Assembly (NCBI GenBank): GCA_038526915.1
Contig: JBCBGF010000003.1
Coordinates: 248,001 to 312,000, forward strand
DNA from: JBCBGF01 sp038526915
GTDB taxonomy: Bacteria > Pseudomonadota > Alphaproteobacteria > Rhodobacterales > Rhodobacteraceae
Length of the DNA: 64,000 nucleotides
Direction: 5' to 3'
Each line of letters begins with the position of its first letter. Within the stretch, counting starts at the first letter, position 1. Below are positions 17,880 to 26,342 of the stretch, in pieces. The notes under the pieces were generated by a model, which made no database searches, was not told where the DNA came from, and worked only from the letters and a program-made list of their open reading frames with translations. The position numbers and the translations under genes were made by a program.

Positions 17880-18195
17880 GCCGTGGTCGCTTCTCCGCGC
17901 GTAAGGGACTTGTGGGTGTCTGCCAACACTGACGCCCGACACACCCGGGCCGCCCGCTAGCATCCTTGCGTCCTACGCCCAAATCGCGCCGCCGTCACGC
18001 GGTCAAAGGCCCCTGACGCGCTTTTCACTGTCGGCGGGTCCCCGGAAATAGACCAACGCAAAACGCCCCATTGGCCCGAATGCCGCGACACAATACCGTG
18101 TGTGGCGTGCCAAGACGTGGACGCGGCGTGGTTTATGGCTTCTAACTAGCCCTTGGGCCGATGGGTAAACGTAACGAATACAACAGGGTTGGGGA
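17880..18195. other. 316-base intergenic region between divergent genes
   Basis: It separates the EamA gene (left, minus) from the metal-uptake operon (right, plus) and should hold promoters for both. I looked for a palindromic Zur- or Fur-like box and found none that was convincing. GGTTGGGG immediately before the ATG at 18196 can serve as the ribosome-binding site. No coding potential is supported. Confidence 0.5.
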
Positions 18196-18780
18196 ATGCG
18201 GACGAATGTAATCCTGGGCGCGATGTTTGCTGCCGGTCTGGTGGTTGTTGGTGGTGTGGCCCTCTATTCCGCGACCAATCCCAATCGCGGCTCGCAAACC
18301 GCGGCCTTTTCGGTCCCCGGCAAACCGGGCATGACAGTCGACGTGGCCCATCAGCTCTTCTACGAACTCACGCCCGCGCTATTGCTGGTGGTGTACGAGG
18401 CGTTCGGCCAGGTCGAGGAAGACACGATCTATGACACGCTGGCCAGCGTCACCCATGATGACGCGTTGGAATATCTTTACCTCGAACGGGTGGGGGCCAT
18501 GGCGGGCGGCGGGCTGGAAGAGGCTGACCAGACGATCCACGAAATCAAGCTGTTGGACACGCAAGTCGATCGCGACGGGGCCACGCTGTTGATTGACGCC
18601 TCCTGGCAGGTGATCGGCACAGTGGGCCACGCCGAACACATGCACGTGCGCGGCAATACCTACAGCGCGGAACTCACCATCTCGCCCGTCGAGGGGGCCT
18701 GGCGCATCACCGAGTTTGACCTGCTGGACGTCAACCGCGATGCGGCAGGCGAAATGTTCCCGGCCCCGCAGACGAACTGA
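18196..18780 (+). CDS. Membrane-anchored periplasmic protein of unknown function, first gene of metal-type ABC operon
   Basis: A 194-residue protein with an N-terminal hydrophobic segment (about residues 5-26, ILGAMFAAGLVVVGGVALYS) that could be an uncleaved anchor or signal peptide. A soluble domain of about 160 residues rich in acidic residues follows. HAEHMHVRGNTY is the only histidine-rich stretch. I do not recognise the family. Its stop overlaps the ATPase start (TGATG), so it is translationally coupled to the LolD/FtsX-like pair and probably works with it at the periplasmic face. Confidence 0.65.
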   Translation: MRTNVILGAMFAAGLVVVGGVALYSATNPNRGSQTAAFSVPGKPGMTVDVAHQLFYELTPALLLVVYEAFGQVEEDTIYDTLASVTHDDALEYLYLERVGAMAGGGLEEADQTIHEIKLLDTQVDRDGATLLIDASWQVIGTVGHAEHMHVRGNTYSAELTISPVEGAWRITEFDLLDVNRDAAGEMFPAPQTN

Positions 18781-19448
18781 TGGTCACGGTCAAGGATCTG
18801 ACATTCAGCTACGGCAAAGGCGGCTTCCGCCTGCGCGTGCCCAGCCTTGAGGTCGGCGCACGCGAACGCCTGGCCATCGTCGGCCCCAGCGGCAGCGGCA
18901 AGACCACGCTTTTGAACCTGATCGCCGGTATCCTGACGCCCGATAGCGGCCGGATCGAGGTGGCGGGAACCGCGGTCGGCACTCAATCCGATGCCGACCG
19001 GCGCCGGTTCCGGGCCAGCCATATTGGCTTTGTCTTCCAGGACTTTGCGCTGCTCGATTACCTGTCGGCCCGCCAGAACATCCTCTATCCCTACCGCATC
19101 ACACCCGCGCTCAAGCTGGGCCCTGAGGTGCTGGAGCGTGCCCAGATGCTGGCCGAGGCCTGCGGGATCGGCGGCAAGCTCGACCGTCATCCCACCGCGC
19201 TCAGCCAGGGCGAACAACAGAGGGTCGCGATCTGCCGGGCGCTGGTGACACAGCCCAAGCTGATCCTGTCGGACGAGGCCACCGGCAACCTCGATCCCGA
19301 AAGCAAGGCCCGCATCCTTGATCTGCTGTTCGAACAATCCGAACAGGCCGGTGCCGCCGTGCTGGCAGTCACCCATGACCATGAGCTGCTGCCCCGCTTC
19401 CCCCGCGTCCTCGACTTCGCCCAGTTTCGCGAGGCCGCCCCGGCATGA
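18780..19448 (+). CDS. ABC transporter ATP-binding protein, LolD/MacB type
   Basis: A 222-residue ATPase with Walker A GPSGSGKT (residues 35-42), signature LSQGEQQRVAICRAL and Walker B LILSDEATGNLD. The SDEATGNLD form and the short length place it with LolD/MacB/FtsE ATPases, which partner FtsX-type membrane proteins in mechanotransmission rather than classical import. It is coupled by overlap to the gene before (one base) and the FtsX-like gene after (four bases). Cytoplasmic. Confidence 0.88.
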   Translation: MVTVKDLTFSYGKGGFRLRVPSLEVGARERLAIVGPSGSGKTTLLNLIAGILTPDSGRIEVAGTAVGTQSDADRRRFRASHIGFVFQDFALLDYLSARQNILYPYRITPALKLGPEVLERAQMLAEACGIGGKLDRHPTALSQGEQQRVAICRALVTQPKLILSDEATGNLDPESKARILDLLFEQSEQAGAAVLAVTHDHELLPRFPRVLDFAQFREAAPA

Positions 19449-20614
19449 ACGCGCTCTACCTTGCCTATGCCTATCTCCGTTACCATTGGGCCCGCAGCCT
19501 GGTCCTGGTCGCCGTGGCCGCGCTGATCCTGTTCGTGCCCGTCGCCACGCAGATCCTGCTGTCCACCAGCGAACGCGCCCTTGTCGCACGGGGAGAGGCG
19601 ACGCCACTGTTGCTGGGCTCGCGCGGATCGCAACTCGATCTGACGATGGCCGCGCTTTATTTCTCGGACGAGCGCCCCGACCCCGTGCCCATGCGCGAGG
19701 TTGAGGCGGTGTGGGACTCAGGCCTCGCCGTCCCGATCCCGGTCCACACCGCGTTTTCCTCAGGCGGGTTCCGCATCGTGGGCACCACGCTCGACTACTT
19801 CGACTTCCGCGCCTTCACCATCGCGCAAGGGCGCGGTCTGTCGCTTCTGGGCGATGCCGTCATCGGCGCCGGTGTGGCCGAGGCGCTGGGCAAAGGGGTA
19901 GGGGACGCTCTGGTCTCCGCGCCCGAAAACCTATTCGATCTCGACGGTGTCTACCCGTTGGAGATGCCCATTGTCGGTGTCCTTGCACGCACCAACACCC
20001 CCGACGACGACGCGATCTTTGTCGATATCAAAACGGCCTGGGTGATCCAGGGCATCGGCCACGGGCACGAAGATGTCGTGACAGCGGCGGATATTGCCGC
20101 AGGCTCTGACGCGCTCGCCAATGCATCGGTCGTGCAATTCCAGCGCATCACGCCCGACAACATCGAAAGCTTCCACTTCCACGGCAGCCAGGACGATTTC
20201 CCAGCTTCCGCCGTCATCGTCGTCCCCAATGACACGCGGTCGGGCACGATCCTTAAAGGCCGCTACCTTGACAGCGAAAGCCCCACCCAGCTGATCGAGC
20301 CTGCGGGCGTGATCGCGGGGCTAGTCGACCGGATCTTCCGTATCAAATCGCTGCTCGATGTCGTCACCGCGATCATCGCGGTGGCGGCCCTCGCGGCCAT
20401 CGGTCTGGCCGTCTTCCTCAGTTACCGCCTCCGGGCCCGCGAAATCGCCACGGCGGTCAAGCTGGGGGCGCGGCGGGGCATGGTTCTGCGTCTCTTGGCG
20501 GCTGAAACTATTACGCTATTGTTAATCGCAGGATGTATCGCAGCACTCGGCGCTGCGCTTGTTGCACGAAATGCCGAGGCCTGGGTGGGCTGGCTGCTTG
20601 CCCTGGGCGCTTAG
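19445..20614 (+). CDS. ABC transporter membrane subunit, FtsX/MacB-like
   Basis: A 389-residue protein with one N-terminal membrane segment (about residues 17-40) and a long periplasmic domain (about 41-300). It ends in three C-terminal segments around VVTAIIAVAALAAIGLAVFL, MVLRLLAAETITLLLIAG and the extreme C-terminus. This four-segment layout with a large outside domain is the FtsX/MacB/LolCE architecture. The periplasmic domain contains IGHGHEDV and SFHFHGSQDD, histidine clusters that would suit metal contact (inference). Operon partner of the preceding LolD-like ATPase. Confidence 0.82.
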   Translation: MNALYLAYAYLRYHWARSLVLVAVAALILFVPVATQILLSTSERALVARGEATPLLLGSRGSQLDLTMAALYFSDERPDPVPMREVEAVWDSGLAVPIPVHTAFSSGGFRIVGTTLDYFDFRAFTIAQGRGLSLLGDAVIGAGVAEALGKGVGDALVSAPENLFDLDGVYPLEMPIVGVLARTNTPDDDAIFVDIKTAWVIQGIGHGHEDVVTAADIAAGSDALANASVVQFQRITPDNIESFHFHGSQDDFPASAVIVVPNDTRSGTILKGRYLDSESPTQLIEPAGVIAGLVDRIFRIKSLLDVVTAIIAVAALAAIGLAVFLSYRLRAREIATAVKLGARRGMVLRLLAAETITLLLIAGCIAALGAALVARNAEAWVGWLLALGA

Positions 20615-20631
20615 TAAAAATGGAGTACTAC

Positions 20632-21402
20632 ATGAATTCGCACTTTCTTACCGCATCTATTGCCACGTTGATCGCCGCCGGTCCCGCCCTGGCGCATTAT
20701 GGCATGATCATCCCCAACGACCCGATGATCAGCCAGGAAGACGGGCGCAGCGTCGCCCTGACCATGTCTTTCTCGCACCCGTTCGAGATGGACGGCATGA
20801 TGCTCGACACGCCTGTCGCCTTCACCGTCACCCACGAAGGCACCACCACCGATCTTTTGGGCGATCTGCAAGGTGCGACTGTGATGGAGGAACAGGGATA
20901 CACCCTCGACTTCCCGCTGGAACGCCCCGGCACCTATGTCTTCGCGATGGAACCACAGCCCTATTGGGAACCCGCCGAAGACGCCTTCATCATTCACTAC
21001 ACTAAGACCTACGTCACCGCTTACGGCGATGACGAAGGATGGGACACCGAACTGGGCCTCAAGACCGAAATCGTGCCCCTGTCCAAGCCCTTTGGCCTCT
21101 GGGAACACAACGTCTTCCAGGGCATCGTCAAAATGGACGGCGAGCCCGTTCCCTACGCCGAGGTCGAGGTTGAGTTCTTCAATGATGGCGTGGGCGCCAC
21201 GGTCCCCGATGAGTTGATGATCACCCAGACGGTCAAGGCCGATGCCGATGGCGTCTTTACCTACGCACCGCCGTCGGATGGCTGGTGGGGTTTTGCCGCG
21301 CTCAACACTGCCGACTACACCCTGCCGCAGGATGGGGAGGATAAGGCGGTTGAGCTTGGCGCGGTGATCTGGGTCCACTTCGAAGAATGGACGGGCCAGT
21401 GA
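20632..21402 (+). CDS. DUF4198 periplasmic protein, probable metal-uptake component
   Basis: A 256-residue secreted protein. The signal peptide MNSHFLTASIATLIAAGPAL ends at ALA-HYGMIIP, so the mature protein begins with histidine, typical of DUF4198 (PF10670). The body holds MTFSHPFEMDGM-like and PYAEVEVEFFNDG strands with a C-terminal Ig-like fold, ending in GAVIWVHFEEW. From memory, DUF4198 genes often sit beside nickel/cobalt or zinc transporter genes. GGAG upstream and cleavage-site quality favour the ATG at 20632 over an in-frame start 33 codons earlier that lies inside the permease gene. Confidence 0.82.
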   Translation: MNSHFLTASIATLIAAGPALAHYGMIIPNDPMISQEDGRSVALTMSFSHPFEMDGMMLDTPVAFTVTHEGTTTDLLGDLQGATVMEEQGYTLDFPLERPGTYVFAMEPQPYWEPAEDAFIIHYTKTYVTAYGDDEGWDTELGLKTEIVPLSKPFGLWEHNVFQGIVKMDGEPVPYAEVEVEFFNDGVGATVPDELMITQTVKADADGVFTYAPPSDGWWGFAALNTADYTLPQDGEDKAVELGAVIWVHFEEWTGQ

Positions 21403-21734
21403 TCCGGGCCATCGCTATTGCAGCCACCCTGGCCGCCGTTCCGATCGGAGCGGCGGCCCATGGGCTGACCGTCTTTGCCTCTGTCGATTGCGAGACTGTG
21501 ATGGTCGAGGCCAAGTTCTCCAACGGCAAGGTCGCGCAACAGGGGGATGTCCGGATTCTGGACGGCGAAAACACCCTTCTGACCACGCTGCAACTCAGCA
21601 CCGACGGCACCGCAAGTTTGCCCCTCGACAGCGTCGACCACTCCGGTGGGTTGGTGATCGAGGTCGATACGGGTGGCCATGACAACTACTGGATCGTCAC
21701 GCCCGAAGACATCGCGCGGAAATGCGGGAGCTAG
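21399..21734 (+). CDS. Small secreted CbiL/NikL-like protein
   Basis: A 111-residue protein read from a GTG that overlaps the previous stop by four bases. The signal peptide IRAIAIAATLAAVPIGAAAH is followed by HGLTVFASVDCETVMVEAKF and a transthyretin-like beta fold (GDVRILDGENTLLTTLQLS). The mature start with His-Gly-Leu-x-Val-Phe-Ala strongly recalls the extracytoplasmic component accompanying cobalt/nickel ECF transporters (CbiL/NikL). This is a resemblance from memory, not an alignment. An ATG four codons upstream (21387) is also possible. Confidence 0.65.
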   Translation: MIRAIAIAATLAAVPIGAAAHGLTVFASVDCETVMVEAKFSNGKVAQQGDVRILDGENTLLTTLQLSTDGTASLPLDSVDHSGGLVIEVDTGGHDNYWIVTPEDIARKCGS

Positions 21735-21739
21735 GCGGC

Positions 21740-22642
21740 ATGCGCGCCGTGAAGACCCTTCTCGCCAGCATGGCCCTTGCGGGCTTGGCCACCGCGTCTG
21801 CCGCGCAAGACGCCACCCGCGTTGTGACTGTGAACTACGCCCTGCAATACTTTGCCGAACGCCTGCTGGGCGACGCAGGAGAGGTGGTGTTCCCGGTCCC
21901 CGCCGATGTCGACCCGTCGTTCTGGCGGCCCACGATCGCGGATATCAGCGCGGTTCAGTCGGCAGATTTGATCCTTCTGAACGGCGCGGGGTTCGCCACT
22001 TGGGTCGACCGTGTGTCTTTGCCGCGCTCGCGCCTGGTGAACACATCCTCGACCATCGAAGACCAGTTCATCGTGACTGAGTCCATCACCCACAGCCATG
22101 GAGATGGCGGTGAACACTCCCACGAGGGCCTGGCCTCCTACACCTGGCTCGACCCGACGCTGGCCATCGCCCAGGCCGAGGCCATCGCCGCAGCCATCAC
22201 CGCCCGTGACCTCGCAACCGGCGACGCCGTAGAGGATCGGCTGGCCGCGTTGCGCACGGATCTGGAAGGCCTCGACGCCGAGGCCAAGGCAGCGCTTGCC
22301 CCCGCCCAAGGCATCACGATCATCGCCACCCACCCACGCTATCAGTACCTCGCCCGCCGCTATGACTTGTCAGTCACCGCGCTGGAATGGGAGGCCGGAG
22401 CGATGCCGTCCGAGGCCGATCTGGCCGACCTCAGCGCGCTAATCGCCGAAACCGACGCCAACGTTTTGGTGTGGGAGGCCGCACCCCCTGCCGCGGCCCT
22501 TGAGGCAACCGCGGCGCTGGGCCTGCAAAACGTGATCTTTGAGCCGCTGGCGCAGACCCCTGACACGGGCACTTTCACCGCGGTGTTCCAGGCGGCCGTT
22601 GCCTCCCTCGCTGCCGCGGCGGGGCAGGGCGCGAGCAATTGA
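21740..22642 (+). CDS. Metal ABC transporter substrate-binding protein, ZnuA-like
   Basis: A 300-residue member of the cluster A-I metal-binding proteins (ZnuA/TroA/AdcA). The N-terminal signal peptide ends at ASAAQDATR. A histidine-rich loop THSHGDGGEHSHEG near residues 116-129 and LASYTWLDPTLAIAQAEAI match the zinc chaperone loop and metal-site helix. IIATHPRYQYLARRYDLSV supplies a second metal histidine. The usual first metal histidine after the early strand is not obvious. No ZnuB or ZnuC follows; the only ABC machinery in the operon is the LolD/FtsX pair. Start at 21740 is favoured by GGGAG nine bases upstream. Confidence 0.82.
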   Translation: MRAVKTLLASMALAGLATASAAQDATRVVTVNYALQYFAERLLGDAGEVVFPVPADVDPSFWRPTIADISAVQSADLILLNGAGFATWVDRVSLPRSRLVNTSSTIEDQFIVTESITHSHGDGGEHSHEGLASYTWLDPTLAIAQAEAIAAAITARDLATGDAVEDRLAALRTDLEGLDAEAKAALAPAQGITIIATHPRYQYLARRYDLSVTALEWEAGAMPSEADLADLSALIAETDANVLVWEAAPPAAALEATAALGLQNVIFEPLAQTPDTGTFTAVFQAAVASLAAAAGQGASN

Positions 22643-22686
22643 TCGCGCGGGCGTCACGTCCCACCGTCACCTAAAGGGCTGTCCCC

Positions 22687-23436
22687 TTGGACCAATCTGT
22701 CCCGAACACAGCCCAATGGCCAAAGATCAAAACGGCAGGCTATGACGGGTTTGTGGTGACCTTCGCCGACCGCCTGAGCGAACCCGCCAACCGCGCCGCA
22801 CTGGCCTTTTGCGATGCGCTGAAGACTGCGGGGATAGAGGGCGTCGCCGAAAGCTCCACCTCGCTCGTCTCAGCCTACCTGCGCTTCGATCCGCTCACCG
22901 TCCCCCACGCCACGATGCGCGACGCGCTGCAAACGCTCGCGGCCCAGCGCAACTGGATGGAGGCGCCGCTGCCCGCAGGTCGCAGGCTCTGGCGGGTGCC
23001 CACGGTCTTCGGCGGCGAGGCAGGCCCGCAACTGGGCGAGGCCGCCGCCGCGGCTGGTCTAAGCGAGGCTGATGCCATTGCCTCGATCACGGCCGCCCGC
23101 GTGCGCGTCCAGACCATCGGTTTCGCACCCGGCATGCCGTATCTCGGCGAACTCGCGCCCGCCTGGGATATCCCGCGCCAGACATCGATCACCGCCAAGG
23201 TCCCCGCAGGCGGGCTCTGCGTTGCCATCCGCCAACTCGTCCTCTTTCCCGTCGCCACCCCCACCGGTTGGCGGCATATCGGCCAGACCGCCGTCGATCT
23301 CTTCCGCCCAGATGATGACGCCCCGTTCCTCTTGCGCCCGGGCGACGAGGTGGCGTTTCAGCCAGTGTCCCATAACGCGCTTCCCGCCATGCAGGACACG
23401 CCCAATGGTGGCGCGGTGGCGGAGCCCTTGCCGTGA
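22687..23436 (+). CDS. pxpB: 5-oxoprolinase subunit B family protein (allophanate hydrolase subunit 1 type)
   Basis: A 249-residue protein of the PxpB/KipI family with the family motif TIGFAPGMPYLGEL and an ATPTGWRHIGQT-like stretch near the end. With PxpC it forms part of the ATP-dependent 5-oxoproline (pyroglutamate) hydrolase. The best start is a TTG at 22687 with AAGGG upstream, as no in-frame ATG precedes the conserved region. Its stop overlaps the pxpC start by four bases (GTGA). PxpA is not in this window, so the complex must be completed elsewhere or the pair has another job. Confidence 0.85.
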   Translation: MDQSVPNTAQWPKIKTAGYDGFVVTFADRLSEPANRAALAFCDALKTAGIEGVAESSTSLVSAYLRFDPLTVPHATMRDALQTLAAQRNWMEAPLPAGRRLWRVPTVFGGEAGPQLGEAAAAAGLSEADAIASITAARVRVQTIGFAPGMPYLGELAPAWDIPRQTSITAKVPAGGLCVAIRQLVLFPVATPTGWRHIGQTAVDLFRPDDDAPFLLRPGDEVAFQPVSHNALPAMQDTPNGGAVAEPLP

Positions 23437-24452
23437 CCCGCGCCCTGATCGTCCACGAGGCAAGTCCCGGCATGACGATCCAGGACATGGGACGGCCAGG
23501 CTACCTCGCCTATGGCCTCTCGCGCGGGGGGGCGGTCGACCGCCTCGCCCTCGCCGAAGGCGCGGCCCTTCTGGGCCAGCCCGAGACCTCCGCCGCCATC
23601 GAGATGGGCGCACTCGGCGGCACCTTCGAGGCCACAGACGACATCCGCATCGCCCTCACCGGCGCGCCGATGCAAGCAACCATCGACGGCACCCGCGCCG
23701 CGTGGCAGGCCAGCCATCTCCTACCCAAAGGCGCCCGCCTCAAGATCGGGGCCGTAACCTCTGGCAGCTACGGATATCTGCACCTGGGTGGCGGCCTTCT
23801 GACCCCCGCCCACCTCGGCGCCCGCAGCGCCCATCTCGCCGCCAATCTCGGCGGCCCGATCCCACGCGGCAGCGTCCTGCCTGTGGGCGACGATCCCGGT
23901 GGCCAGACCGGCCTGACCCTCGACGCCGAGCCGCGTTTCGACGGTGGCCCCATCCGCATGCTGCCCAGCCTGCAAACCGAATTCTTCGACCCCGCCCAAA
24001 TCGACCGCTTCCAAAATACGGTGTTCCGGCGAGACGCGCGCGGCAACCGTATGGGCGTGCCGCTTTTGCAGGACGGTCCGGGGTTTGAAAGCACCGCGGG
24101 CCTCAGCGTGCTGTCTGAAGTCATCGTGCCCGGCGACATTCAGATCACCGGTGACGGCACGCCCTTTGTCCTGCTCGCTGAATGCCAGACGACCGGCGGC
24201 TATCCCCGCATCGGGTCAGTGATCCCCGCCGACCTCCCGCGCGTCGCGCAGGCGCCGTCGGGTGCCACGCTGCAGTTCCGCTTCGTGTCCCTGGAGGACG
24301 CGGTTGAGATCGAGCGCCGCGAAACAGAGCGCCGCGCCACCCTGTCCCAGAACCTCCGCCCCCTTGTCCGCGACCCAAGGTCGATGCCGGATCTCTTGTC
24401 TTTCAACCTGATCAGCGGCGCTACGTCCGGGCGGCATGCGCCTGAGGAGTGA
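23433..24452 (+). CDS. pxpC: 5-oxoprolinase subunit C family protein (biotin-dependent carboxyltransferase type)
   Basis: A 339-residue protein of the PxpC/KipA family. The opening IVHEASPGMTIQDMGRPGYL and the GLSRGGAVDRLALAEGAAL string are diagnostic, and LLAECQTTGGYPRIGSVIPA is the conserved C-terminal stretch. It starts at a GTG overlapping pxpB by four bases. It acts with PxpB on 5-oxoproline in the cytoplasm. It converges on the iron alcohol dehydrogenase gene with 16 bases between them. Confidence 0.88.
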   Translation: MTRALIVHEASPGMTIQDMGRPGYLAYGLSRGGAVDRLALAEGAALLGQPETSAAIEMGALGGTFEATDDIRIALTGAPMQATIDGTRAAWQASHLLPKGARLKIGAVTSGSYGYLHLGGGLLTPAHLGARSAHLAANLGGPIPRGSVLPVGDDPGGQTGLTLDAEPRFDGGPIRMLPSLQTEFFDPAQIDRFQNTVFRRDARGNRMGVPLLQDGPGFESTAGLSVLSEVIVPGDIQITGDGTPFVLLAECQTTGGYPRIGSVIPADLPRVAQAPSGATLQFRFVSLEDAVEIERRETERRATLSQNLRPLVRDPRSMPDLLSFNLISGATSGRHAPEE

Positions 24453-24468
24453 CGTTCAGTCCCCCGCT

Positions 24469-25638
24469 CTACGCCGCCTCCGTCACCACAGGCAGCCGCA
24501 TCACCCGCCCTGCCATCTCATCCAGATCGCCATCCTCCACCGTACAAGCCGCGTTTTGCGACATCCCGTGATTGGCAGCGCTTTTCATCGCCCCCGCCAG
24601 CGCGGCCTCCGTCACCCCGCCGCATTCTACCGGCAACGCCGCCGGGATCGCGCAGGCGCGCATCAGATCGGCAAACGCCTCTGGCAAAGCCTCCGCCGCG
24701 CGCTCCCCGCCCAAAGCCTCCGCCGCGCGGGCATAGTTCTCCGCCCCTTCAGGCCGCGCGACCAGCCAGGGCAGGGCCACCTCCAGCGCCAGCCCCGTGG
24801 CCAGCCCATGGTGAACACGCGCCAGCGATCCCAGCGCGTGGCTGATATTGTGCCCCATATGCGTGTTGCAGTTGTGCAGGGCGAGGCCTGCCACCGTGCT
24901 GCCCCACAACACCCGCCCGCGCGCCGCGACATCCGCGCCATCAGCCACCGCCTGCGGCAGGGCCTCTGACAGGATGCGCAAGGCCTCTAACCCATACATC
25001 AACCCGGCGGGACTGGTCGCGCGCGCCGTTGATCCTTCCAACGCATGCGCCACCGCATCGATCCCGGTCCAGGCGGTCAGATGCGCGGGCAAGCTCACCG
25101 TCAGCTCGGGGTCGAGCACCGCTTGCGCAAACCCCAACGCCTCGCCCCAGTACCAGTTTTTCGATCCATCCGCATCCGACACGATCGCCGTCCGCGTCAC
25201 TTCCGATCCCGTGCCCGCCGTGGTCGGGATTGCGATCGCTGGCAGGCCACCCGGGGGCAGGGGGCGCGCGGCCAGCGCAAATCCTCGCGCAGGCCTGCCG
25301 CTCGGCGCAATGGCCGCCACCAGCTTGGCCGCATCCATCGCGGCCCCGCCGCCTAGCCCGATGACGACCCGCGCACCACCGTCGCGCACGCGGGCGCAGA
25401 GCGCATCGACCAGCGCCTCCTTCGGCTCGCCCGCAACCTCCGCGGCCACATCGCAGGCCATGCCCCGCGCGCCGAGGCTATCGCTCAGCCGCCCCGTCAC
25501 CCCCAACTCACACAGAATAGCATCCGCGATGATCACAACCGGCCCACCACCCAACTGCGTCACCAGATCGGGAACCTTCGCGATACGGCCCGGTCCAAAC
25601 GTCACCGGCGGCACGCGGCCCATGTTAAACGTCTGCAT
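24469..25638 (-). CDS. Iron-containing alcohol dehydrogenase / maleylacetate reductase family
   Basis: A 389-residue enzyme with the group III dehydrogenase layout: an N-terminal Rossmann-like domain (VVIIADAIL, VIGLGGGAAMDAAKLVAA) and a helical metal domain with NMGHNISHALGSLARVHHG. The last stretch contains metal histidines, and PTTAGTGSEVTRTAI is the nucleotide-side motif. Reactions in the family are NAD(P)-linked reductions of ketones or aldehydes, including maleylacetate. The substrate is not determined. The ATG at 25638 was chosen because MQTFNMGRVPPVTFGPG is the standard family opening. Confidence 0.85.
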   Translation of the reverse strand: MQTFNMGRVPPVTFGPGRIAKVPDLVTQLGGGPVVIIADAILCELGVTGRLSDSLGARGMACDVAAEVAGEPKEALVDALCARVRDGGARVVIGLGGGAAMDAAKLVAAIAPSGRPARGFALAARPLPPGGLPAIAIPTTAGTGSEVTRTAIVSDADGSKNWYWGEALGFAQAVLDPELTVSLPAHLTAWTGIDAVAHALEGSTARATSPAGLMYGLEALRILSEALPQAVADGADVAARGRVLWGSTVAGLALHNCNTHMGHNISHALGSLARVHHGLATGLALEVALPWLVARPEGAENYARAAEALGGERAAEALPEAFADLMRACAIPAALPVECGGVTEAALAGAMKSAANHGMSQNAACTVEDGDLDEMAGRVMRLPVVTEAA

Positions 25639-25904
25639 ATGTCCCTCGTGACTTGCCACTGGCTGGCTCTTGGTGGCCCGCGCTCTGACGGGCAGTAGAG
25701 CGGGATTGCCAACCGCAAAACACACTGGAACCGACGCGACACGTCGCGGAAGGGACAGATCACGCGTTCCGTTGGGTCACTTGGGCCGGGCCACACTGCC
25801 GCAGACCCAGCGCCCCCGCCTTGTCTCGCGATACGCTTTGCAGTACCCCGCCCGGCGACCAGTCAAGAGGAACCGGGACAATTTCCAACCGCAATTTCGA
25901 ACCG

Positions 25905-26342
25905 ATGACCAAGGCCGAGGTCGTCGCCGCACAGCGCGCCTGGGCCAAATACGTCACTGAACAAGACGTGGACAACCTGCTGGATCTCTACGATTTCGGC
26001 GACCCCGATGAACCGCTCCTATTCAAGCCCACCCTGGCCGATGTGATCCGGCTCGACCGGGACGGGGCCAGATCATACTTTGTGGGCGGCAACCCCGACT
26101 ATCCCCACGACCACGGGTTCCTGAAACGCGGCTGGAAAACGGTTGAGTTCCAAAGTGCGGTGGGCCCGATCCTCAAGGCCGGCGGTTTAGGCTACAAGGA
26201 TATGGGCCACTACACCTTCGTTGATGGCGAAGGGAATGCGACCCGCGCTGACTACACCTTCGCCTATCACAAGCTCGACGGGCATGTCCTGATATCTCTG
26301 CACCACTCGTCCATCACCTGGTTCCCGCCGGTGGAGGCTTGA
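25905..26342 (+). CDS. Probable iota-class carbonic anhydrase (COG4337-type, NTF2-like fold)
   Basis: A 145-residue protein, MTKAEVVAAQRAWAKYV onward. It carries LLFKPTLADVIRLD, SYFVGGNPDYPHDHGFLKRG, YTFAYHKLDGHVLISLHHSS (HHSS at 133-136) and a terminal WFPP. This order of strands and the HHSS signature match what I recall of iota carbonic anhydrases from cyanobacteria and Burkholderia, which hydrate carbon dioxide and in some cases need no metal. It lacks a clear signal peptide from this start; a longer frame from 25821 has none either. Its stop overlaps the GNAT gene by three bases. Confidence 0.72.
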   Translation: MTKAEVVAAQRAWAKYVTEQDVDNLLDLYDFGDPDEPLLFKPTLADVIRLDRDGARSYFVGGNPDYPHDHGFLKRGWKTVEFQSAVGPILKAGGLGYKDMGHYTFVDGEGNATRADYTFAYHKLDGHVLISLHHSSITWFPPVEA

